NCBI GenBank assembly: GCA_021788565.1
Contig: JAJYKO010000018.1
Span: 1-18,592 of the forward strand
Direction: 5' to 3'
DNA: 18,592 nt
DNA from: Chloroflexota bacterium
GTDB taxonomy: Bacteria; Chloroflexota; UBA6077
The position numbers were made by a program, and so were the translations under genes. This document shows positions 13,617-18,592 of this stretch, one piece after another. The notes beneath the pieces were generated by a model. That model ran no database searches and was not told the origin of the DNA. It saw nothing but the letters and a program-made list of their open reading frames with translations. How positions within the stretch are numbered: position 1 is the first letter of the stretch; every line of letters begins with the position of its first letter.

Positions 13617-15782
13617 ATGGCAACTGATCGAGAGCAGGAACGCAAAGGTGCGCCCCTTATGGACGAGTCGCGCCTCTCGCTAGAGCACACCCTCGAGCGG
13701 GCTCTGGATCTGCTGGCCCGAAAGGAAGCAGAGTTAGCCGAGGCCCGCCGCTCTGAAGAGCGGTATCGCTCCATGGTCGAGAAGGTCATGGACTTCGTCT
13801 TCTGCGTCGACCTGGAGGGGAAGTTCACCTTCGCCAACTCGGCCGTGCTTTCCATCCTGGGGTACCGGCCGGAGGAACTCGTCGGCCAGCACTTCACTAC
13901 GATACTCGCAGAGGATAGCAAACCGATCGCTCTGGGCCACTTCCACCGCAACGTCCAGGGTCGCGGTCCGCGTACGGTGTACGATCTGGAGATGCTCGGC
14001 AAAGACGGGCGGCGAATCCCCATGGAGATCCATGGCACCAACGTTTATGAGAACGGTGTGGTAGCCGGAGTACGTGGGATAGCCCGCGACATCTCCGACC
14101 GGCGTCGCGCCGAGGGTCGCCAGCGCCACCACATCAACGAACTCCGCACGATCAACCGGATCGGCCGGCAGATTGCCTCGGTGCTCGATCTGGACGACTT
14201 GCTCCCCTTCATAGTGAAGGCGGTGCAGAAGGACTCCGAATACCACTACGTCAACGTCTTCTTGCGAGACGCCTCCGGCAGAAACGTGGATCTGAAGGCA
14301 ACCAGCGGCGACTACGGGTACTCGCTCCCCATGGGAACCAGCCTCAAGGTCGGAGAGGAAGGGATCGTCGGCTGGGTCGCCCACAGCGGCAAGCCGATGC
14401 TCGTGAACGACGTGTCGAAGGAGCCGCGCTACTACGCCACACGGGAGCTTCAGCTCACCCGCTCCGAACTCGCCGTTCCGGTGAAGCTGGGCCACGAAGT
14501 TGTCGGTGTGCTGGACATCGAAAGCGACCAGTTGGGTGCCTTCGACGACGCCGATCTCCAGTCTGCCAGAACCCTCGCGGACCAGATCGCCGTGGCCCTC
14601 CGCAATGCCGAACTGTTCGAAGCCGAGCGGACGCATCGCCAGGAGACCGCGATAATCCTGGACGTCACCAGAGCCGTCAACTCCACCCTGCTGCTGAACG
14701 AGGTGCTCAGGGTAGCAGCCAACAGTATCGGCAAGACGGTAGGCGTCCCCGATTGCGGCATGTATTTGCTGGACGAGACCGGCACCAAACTGATGCCCGG
14801 CCAGGGATCGGATACCGGCCTGATGAACCAGCTGCGCGAGAGGTACATGAGTACCTCGCTGGACGTGACCGCTAGCGCGTATCTGCGGGAGATAATACAG
14901 ACTAAGCGGCCCGTCATCAGTACCCATGCCGATACTGATCCCCGAACGAACAAGAAGGTGATCAGCGCCTTCGGCATCAAGTCACTACTGGCGGTACCGT
15001 TCGTGGCCAGGGACCGGGTGCTGGGTGTCGCCATGGTGACGGCTCACGAGGGCTACTACGACTTTCAGCCGGAGCAGGTGGAACTGGCGGCCGGCATAGC
15101 CAACTCAGTTGCCCTCGCCATCGAGAACGCCCGCCTGTACGAGCGAACCAGGGGACTCGCCATTATGGAGGAGCGAAACCGCCTGGCCAGGGAGATCCAC
15201 GACACCATCGCCCAGGGCCTGACCGGTATAGTTCTACAGCTGGAGGCGGCCGATCAGCTCATGGAAAGCAACCCGGAGCGAGCCAGGATGCGGGTTCAGA
15301 AGGCCACGGCTCTGGCGAGGAGCAGCCTGTTGGAGGCCCGCAGGTCAGTGTGGAACCTGCGCCCTTCGCCGCTGGAGGAGAAGAAGCTGGTCGATGCAAT
15401 CCGCCAGGAGCTGGATAGGCTGGCAGAGGAGGCCTCGTGGAAGGCCAGCTTCCACCTGGATGGCGAGGTCCCAGCCCTCCCCGGCGAAACGGAGAACGGC
15501 CTCTACCGGATCGTCCAGGAGGTGCTGAACAACGTGCGCAAGCACGCCGAGGCTTCCCTCGTGGAGTTGAGCCTCAGCTTCGAGGATGACGCGATCAAGC
15601 TTCGGATAACGGATAACGGCGTCGGCTTCGACCCAGCGGCGGTTCGCTCGACAAGCGTGGACGGGGGATTCGGGCTGCGGGGGTTACAGGAGAGGGCGCG
15701 GCTGCTGGGGGGTTGGCTGAAGATCGAGAGCGCCCCGGGCCAAGGCACCATCATGGAGATAGAGGTGCCCATTACTGAATAG
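13617..15782 (+). CDS. Soluble PAS-GAF-GAF sensor histidine kinase (NarL/DegS type)
   Basis: This 721-residue protein has no membrane segment, so it senses inside the cell. Domains in order: a coiled-coil start (15-45); PAS (about 46-165, from RSEERYRSMVEKVMDFVFCV to GIARDISDRRRAE); GAF1 (about 180-330, EEGIVGWVAHSGKPMLVNDV, ELAVPVKLGHEVVGVLDI); GAF2 (about 345-505, GIKSLLAVPFVARDRVLGV); HisKA_3 (about 518-583) with the phospho-acceptor His528 in LAREIHDTIAQGLTG; and a HATPase_c domain (about 624-720) with N-box QEVLNNVRKHA, G1 DNGVGFD (666-672) and G2 GGFGLRGL (683-690). All catalytic motifs are intact. The ATG has GAGG about 10 nt upstream; an in-frame ATG at 13659 is an alternative. Its partner is the NarL-type regulator 37 nt downstream. 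The ligand is unknown; GAF domains could bind nucleotides, haem or small aromatics. Confidence 0.93.
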   Translation: MATDREQERKGAPLMDESRLSLEHTLERALDLLARKEAELAEARRSEERYRSMVEKVMDFVFCVDLEGKFTFANSAVLSILGYRPEELVGQHFTTILAEDSKPIALGHFHRNVQGRGPRTVYDLEMLGKDGRRIPMEIHGTNVYENGVVAGVRGIARDISDRRRAEGRQRHHINELRTINRIGRQIASVLDLDDLLPFIVKAVQKDSEYHYVNVFLRDASGRNVDLKATSGDYGYSLPMGTSLKVGEEGIVGWVAHSGKPMLVNDVSKEPRYYATRELQLTRSELAVPVKLGHEVVGVLDIESDQLGAFDDADLQSARTLADQIAVALRNAELFEAERTHRQETAIILDVTRAVNSTLLLNEVLRVAANSIGKTVGVPDCGMYLLDETGTKLMPGQGSDTGLMNQLRERYMSTSLDVTASAYLREIIQTKRPVISTHADTDPRTNKKVISAFGIKSLLAVPFVARDRVLGVAMVTAHEGYYDFQPEQVELAAGIANSVALAIENARLYERTRGLAIMEERNRLAREIHDTIAQGLTGIVLQLEAADQLMESNPERARMRVQKATALARSSLLEARRSVWNLRPSPLEEKKLVDAIRQELDRLAEEASWKASFHLDGEVPALPGETENGLYRIVQEVLNNVRKHAEASLVELSLSFEDDAIKLRITDNGVGFDPAAVRSTSVDGGFGLRGLQERARLLGGWLKIESAPGQGTIMEIEVPITE

Positions 15783-15787
15783 GTGAC

Positions 15788-15815
15788 GGGGGTCAGGGGA
15801 CAGGGGACGGGAGGG
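15788..15815 (+). promoter_or_regulatory. Run of G-tracts (potential quadruplex) over the regulator's ribosome binding site
   Basis: Five G-tracts of 5, 4, 4, 3 and 3 bases (15788-15792, 15796-15799, 15803-15806, 15809-15811, 15813-15815) are separated by loops of 3, 3, 2 and 1 nt on the coding strand. The last two tracts are the Shine-Dalgarno sequence, 4 nt before the response regulator's ATG. Folding in mRNA could hide the ribosome binding site. Alternatively it is only a repetitive intergenic GGGGACA tract. Confidence 0.55.
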
Positions 15816-15819
15816 ATGG

Positions 15820-16470
15820 ATGGATCGCATACGGGTAATGCTGGTTGACGACCATCCCGTGGTTCGGGAAGGTTTGAGTGCTATGCTCGAGACACAACCT
15901 GACATGGAGGTGGTGGGGGAGGCCGGTGACGGCCAGGAAGCAGTGCGGCTCGCGAAGCAACTTCACCCGGCTGTGATCCTGATGGACCTGCAGATGCCGA
16001 AGATGGGCGGGGTGGAGGCGATACAGCAGATCCGAAAGGAAAGCGAGACGGCCGAGGTGATCATCCTCACCACCTACGACAGCGACGAGCACATCTTCTC
16101 AGGCATCGAGGCAGGAGCCAAAGGCTACCTGCTGAAAGGTGCCTCGCGCGACGATCTTTTCAAGGCGATCCGGGCCGCGAGCCGCGGCGAGTCGCTGTTG
16201 GAGCCCGCGGTGGCGAGCAAGCTGGTGGACAGGTACACCCAGCTCTCCAGGAAAGGCGCAGCGGATGACACCCTGAGCGAGCGGGAATTGGAGGTATTGA
16301 AGCTGATGGCCAGGGGGTACCGGAACAAGGAGATCGCCCGGGAGTTGGTCATCACCGAGAAGACGGCGAAGGCCCACGTGAGCAATATCCTCTCCAAGCT
16401 GTCTGTGTCCGATCGCACGGAGGCGGTTACCATTGCCCTCAAGCGCCGCATCATCAAGCTGGACGAGTAG
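15820..16470 (+). CDS. NarL/LuxR-family response regulator
   Basis: This 216-residue regulator has an N-terminal receiver domain (1-120) with acidic pocket Asp10-Asp11, phospho-acceptor Asp56 (VILMDLQMP), Thr84 and Lys106. A linker (121-148) leads to a LuxR-type helix-turn-helix (about 152-214, LSERELEVLKLMARGYRNKE, KTAKAHVSNILSKL). Every functional residue is present. It follows the histidine kinase by 37 nt and is surely its partner. On phosphorylation it should dimerise and bind DNA; targets are not evident from the sequence. The ATG follows GGGAGGG by 4 nt, a short spacing within a G-rich tract. It shares a receiver layout with the shorter regulator fragment downstream. Confidence 0.95.
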   Translation: MDRIRVMLVDDHPVVREGLSAMLETQPDMEVVGEAGDGQEAVRLAKQLHPAVILMDLQMPKMGGVEAIQQIRKESETAEVIILTTYDSDEHIFSGIEAGAKGYLLKGASRDDLFKAIRAASRGESLLEPAVASKLVDRYTQLSRKGAADDTLSERELEVLKLMARGYRNKEIARELVITEKTAKAHVSNILSKLSVSDRTEAVTIALKRRIIKLDE

Positions 16471-16588
16471 GACGGCACTCACCTTTCGGCCTACCGGATA
16501 ATGGGCCCATGGTCTGATGCCGCGAGCTGGCGGCGGGGAGTAGTGTAGCTGTGGCAGCAGGAGAGAAGCTGCCGATGGAGGTCCCTAC

Positions 16589-16957
16589 ATGAAACCCGTC
16601 ACGGTGCTTGTTGCGGACGATGACCCCGCCATCAGGGACGGTCTGGTGGCTATCCTGGAGACCCAGGCGGATCTGCTACCGATAGGAGAGGCGTCCGACG
16701 GACTCCAGGCAGTTCAGATGACGCGAACGCTGCACCCGGACGTGGTCCTGATGGACGTCGGAATGCCCGGAGTGGACGGCATAGAGGCCACCCGTCGCAT
16801 CAAACTGGAGTCCCCCGAAACCCGCGTGATAGTCCTCACAGTCTACCCCATCCACCTCTCCGAAGCCTTCGCGGCCGGGGCAAGCCGCTATCTATTGAAG
16901 GATAGCCCCACAAAAGAGCTGATGCAGGCTATTCGCGATCGCGGCTGCAGGCCATAG
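16589..16957 (+). CDS. Receiver-only response regulator, probably a truncated NarL-type gene
   Basis: This 122-residue frame is a full receiver domain: acidic pocket Asp10-Asp12, phospho-acceptor Asp56 (VVLMDVGMP), Thr84 and Lys104 (YLLKDS). It ends at QAIRDRGCRP, where NarL-type proteins continue into a linker and helix-turn-helix. No DNA-binding domain follows in any frame before the convergent gene. Around 16940 the next frame reads AIAAAGHRAEA, which looks like the normal helix 5 and linker, hinting at a frameshift followed by loss of the output domain. GGAGG (16577-16581) is 7 nt from the ATG, so the protein can be made. It could act as a phosphate sink for the adjacent kinase, or be a decaying copy of the regulator upstream. 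Confidence 0.75.
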   Translation: MKPVTVLVADDDPAIRDGLVAILETQADLLPIGEASDGLQAVQMTRTLHPDVVLMDVGMPGVDGIEATRRIKLESPETRVIVLTVYPIHLSEAFAAGASRYLLKDSPTKELMQAIRDRGCRP

Positions 16958-16966
16958 GGCCGAGGC

Positions 16967-17230
16967 TTAGGCTGCCCTGCCGGACAGCGGCCTCGGCGAG
17001 AAAGGGACGATCCTCTCGGACAACAGTCTGGTCGGATACCCCGTCTCCTCCATGATAGAGCGGATGGAATCCACGGTAACGCGGGAGGGGTCGAAAGCGA
17101 CGATGACCTTTTGATCGATTCGGTCGACGTCTACAGACAGGACGCCGTCGACCTTCCCTAGGGAATGGCTAACCAGCCGAGCGCAGTGAGCGCATGAGGC
17201 GTTCGTGAAGTGCAGATCTATTCTGCCCAT
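16967..17230 (-). CDS. Small heavy-metal-associated (HMA) domain protein, CopZ-like
   Basis: This 87-residue protein has the ferredoxin-like HMA pattern: a first strand GRIDLHFTN, the metal-binding loop ASCAHC (Cys13 and Cys16; usually GMTCxxC), VSHSLGKVDGVLSVDVD, KVIVAFDPSRVTVDSI and MEETGYPTRLL. Such proteins carry copper or other soft metals in the cytoplasm or form part of mercury and copper systems. The C-terminal 20 residues (SERIVPFSPRPLSGRAA) are an extra tail with no metal ligands. The ATG at 17230 was chosen because AAGGAG is 8 nt upstream; in-frame GTG and ATG two codons earlier lie too close to it. No metal-transporting ATPase or metalloregulator is adjacent. The start of the open frame further upstream (17482) is not supported. 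Confidence 0.85.
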   Translation of the reverse strand: MGRIDLHFTNASCAHCARLVSHSLGKVDGVLSVDVDRIDQKVIVAFDPSRVTVDSIRSIMEETGYPTRLLSERIVPFSPRPLSGRAA

Positions 17231-17256
17231 CACCATCTCTCCTTCGAAAGTGGATC

Positions 17257-17276
17257 TCGGGCCTCCAACGGCCCGA
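17257..17276. promoter_or_regulatory. Inverted repeat upstream of the HMA gene
   Basis: TCGGGCC (17257-17263) and GGCCCGA (17270-17276) are a perfect 7-bp dyad with a 6-nt centre, 27-46 nt before the HMA start. It could be a metalloregulator operator or a leader hairpin. Confidence 0.3.
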
Positions 17277-17410
17277 TCCTCAGCATGATTGCAACTCTCG
17301 CGCCTGGCGCCCGGCATTTCGCGCCGCGGTGCGCTATTTCGCTCCCGTTTGGCAAAAGAGAGGAGGAAGTGGCCGCGCCCGAGGTCGGCACCGCTAATGC
17401 ATCTTCCTGG

Positions 17411-17419
17411 TGTTACAAT
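17411..17419 (+). promoter_or_regulatory. Extended -10 promoter candidate for the ureohydrolase
   Basis: TGTTACAAT matches an extended -10 element (TG-N-TANAAT). There is no good -35 hexamer at 16-18 nt upstream. It lies 62 nt before the start codon. Confidence 0.35.
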
Positions 17420-17481
17420 GTTCGCCCGGACACCTGTTGCCCGTACGATCAACTCTGTTCGATGAACACGAGGCGATACCA

Positions 17482-18501
17482 ATGTCAGACAATCAGCTGG
17501 ACCGTTTGCCGCAGCGGCCCCACGGCCACGCGGTTCCCAGATTCGCCGGGATCTCCACCTTCGCCCGGCTACCCCACACTCAGTCCCTGGACGGGGTCAA
17601 CGCCGCCATCTTCGGCGTCCCCTTCGACGGAGGCACCAGCTTCCGGCCGGGCGCCCGATTCGGTCCGCAAGGGATCCGGCAGGCCTCCAGGCTGCTGCGT
17701 TCTTACAACTACGTGCTGGAAGTCGAGCCGTTCGGCGACCTCTCGGTAATCGACTACGGTGACCTGGCGGTGGTTCCCAGCGACATAGAGGACACCTACG
17801 CCCTGGTTGAGAGACAGACAGCCGTTTTCTACGATAACGACGTATTCCCCGTGGCCATGGGGGGCGACCATTCGATCAGCCTGCCCCTGCTGCGCGCCTG
17901 CGCCAGGAAGCACGGGCCGGTTTCGCTAGTGCAGGTGGACTCCCATCCCGACACCTGGGACAAGCTGTTCGGCAAGGAGTACGGCCATGCTACCGTCTTC
18001 AAGCGTGCCATCGAGGAGGGGCTGATCGATCCGCACACCTCCTTCCAGATCGGGCTGCGCAGCTCGCTTCCCTACAGGGACGACTTCGACCGTACCCGCG
18101 GCTACGGCATCACCATCGTGACCATAGAGGACCTCTTTCGCAGGGGGATCCACGACGTGGCGAGCCAGGTGCTCAAAGGGACGGGACCGAAGGTCTACTT
18201 CACCTTCGACATCGATTTCATAGATCCCGCTTACGCGCCCGGCACGGGAACGCCTGAGGTGGGCGGTCCGACCAGCCGCCAGGCGCTGGACCTGATGCGC
18301 GAGTTGAAATCGCTCCCGCTTGTAGGTTTCGACCTGGTGGAGGTGTCTCCGCCCTACGACAGTTCCGAGATCACCGCCATGCTAGCCGCGAACGTGATCT
18401 TCGAGGCGCTGAGCATGGTCGCCTGGCAGCGACAGCAGCAGCCGAACCAGAACCTGGTTGAGTACCCCGCAAGACGGCGGGCTAGTGGGACAGGGGGATA
18501 G
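17482..18501 (+). CDS. Agmatinase/arginase-family ureohydrolase
   Basis: This 339-residue protein has all the binuclear manganese (or nickel) ligands of ureohydrolases: His130 in MGGDHS, Asp153/His155/Asp157 in VDSHPDTWD, and Asp243/Asp245 in TFDIDFIDPAYAPGTGTPEVGG. The N-terminal segment FGVPFDGGTSFRPGARFGPQGIRQ matches agmatinases and guanidino-acid hydrolases, which release urea from agmatine or related guanidino compounds. Other members hydrolyse guanidinobutyrate or guanidine, and the motifs do not decide between them. The ATG at 17482 has GAGG about 8 nt upstream; the open frame runs upstream to a GTG at 17410 but that part is unlike the family. The last residues (ARRRASGTGG) are encoded by a G-rich repeat-like stretch and look like extension into intergenic sequence. 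Urea and amines formed here would fit with the other nitrogen-related hydrolases in the window. Confidence 0.9.
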   Translation: MSDNQLDRLPQRPHGHAVPRFAGISTFARLPHTQSLDGVNAAIFGVPFDGGTSFRPGARFGPQGIRQASRLLRSYNYVLEVEPFGDLSVIDYGDLAVVPSDIEDTYALVERQTAVFYDNDVFPVAMGGDHSISLPLLRACARKHGPVSLVQVDSHPDTWDKLFGKEYGHATVFKRAIEEGLIDPHTSFQIGLRSSLPYRDDFDRTRGYGITIVTIEDLFRRGIHDVASQVLKGTGPKVYFTFDIDFIDPAYAPGTGTPEVGGPTSRQALDLMRELKSLPLVGFDLVEVSPPYDSSEITAMLAANVIFEALSMVAWQRQQQPNQNLVEYPARRRASGTGG

Positions 18502-18510
18502 CTCGGCAAT

Positions 18511-18570
18511 CCTGGAATCGAGACTTCAGTCGGTCGTGCCTGGATCACCCGCTGAAGCGTCGATTCCAGG
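18511..18570. repeat. Long imperfect inverted repeat downstream of the ureohydrolase
   Basis: CCTGGAATCGA (18511-18521) pairs with TCGATTCCAGG (18560-18570), and inside it CTTCAG (18524-18529) pairs with CTGAAG (18552-18557), so 17 of 19 positions match around a 22-nt centre. There is no T-run. It may end transcription, or be a REP/MITE-like dispersed repeat; the following GTGACAATCCGCGTGACGG also has the look of dispersed intergenic repeats. Confidence 0.55.
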
Positions 18571-18592
18571 GGTGACAATCCGCGTGACGGAG

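Noticed and set aside
13734..14927. Minus-strand 397-residue open frame
   Set aside because: It is the shadow of the histidine kinase coding region, whose plus-strand frame has all the expected domains.
16959..16997. Inverted repeat GCCGAGGC/GCCTCGGC between the receiver and HMA genes
   Set aside because: It could be a shared terminator, but most of it lies within the HMA coding region and has no T-run, so it was not listed as a feature.

Overview
The window is about 18.6 kb of GC-rich bacterial DNA. It looks like Chloroflexota: a secreted protein with a very long Thr-Pro tail, an Ala/Pro/Thr-rich lipoprotein linker, frequent GTG/TTG starts, and G-rich intergenic tracts of the kind common in that phylum. 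This placement is inferred from style; there is no rRNA or other marker gene. I see no tRNA, CRISPR array, transposase or integrase, and no gene-free stretch over 300 bases.

Layout. (1) 1-1945, minus: a secreted beta-propeller-like protein whose Thr-Pro tail runs off the left edge. (2) 2151-8915, plus: a catabolic locus in two likely transcription units. The first has a good sigma70-type promoter at 2073-2101 and encodes an arylmalonate decarboxylase/maleate isomerase-like protein, a creatininase-family hydrolase and an M20 N-carbamoyl amidohydrolase. The second starts at its own promoter (5078-5105), which overlaps a likely GntR operator. It encodes a GntR/FCD repressor, a GalB-type 4-oxalomesaconate hydratase, an internally deleted remnant of the matching CHA aldolase (GalC/LigK), a DUF6282 amidohydrolase, and a Bug/TctC lipoprotein receptor. 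(3) 9013-9972, minus: an ornithine cyclodeaminase/mu-crystallin family protein, convergent with the catabolic locus across a hairpin. (4) 10142-12563: an acyltransferase-3 membrane protein (plus) convergent with an MFS exporter (minus). (5) 12776-16957, plus: a small membrane protein with a strong terminator, the wreck of a PAS-GGDEF diguanylate cyclase gene, an intact soluble PAS-GAF-GAF NarL-type histidine kinase, its NarL/LuxR response regulator, and a receiver-only regulator fragment. (6) 16967-17230, minus: a small heavy-metal-associated (HMA) protein. (7) 17482-18501, plus: an agmatinase-family ureohydrolase, followed by a long inverted repeat.

How the genes may work together. The catabolic locus probably imports a small carboxylate (lipoprotein receptor) and processes a carbamoyl/lactam or pyrone/oxo-acid substrate, with the GntR protein sensing an intermediate. 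The exact substrate cannot be read from the sequence. The kinase and regulator form a cytoplasmic two-component system.

Most notable: the in-frame loss of the whole catalytic core of the aldolase right behind galB; a decarboxylase/isomerase with the Cys/Gly arrangement opposite to the classical arylmalonate decarboxylase; a creatininase-family protein lacking two metal-ligand positions; the fused ends of a lost diguanylate cyclase; and a run of five G-tracts directly over the response regulator's ribosome binding site.
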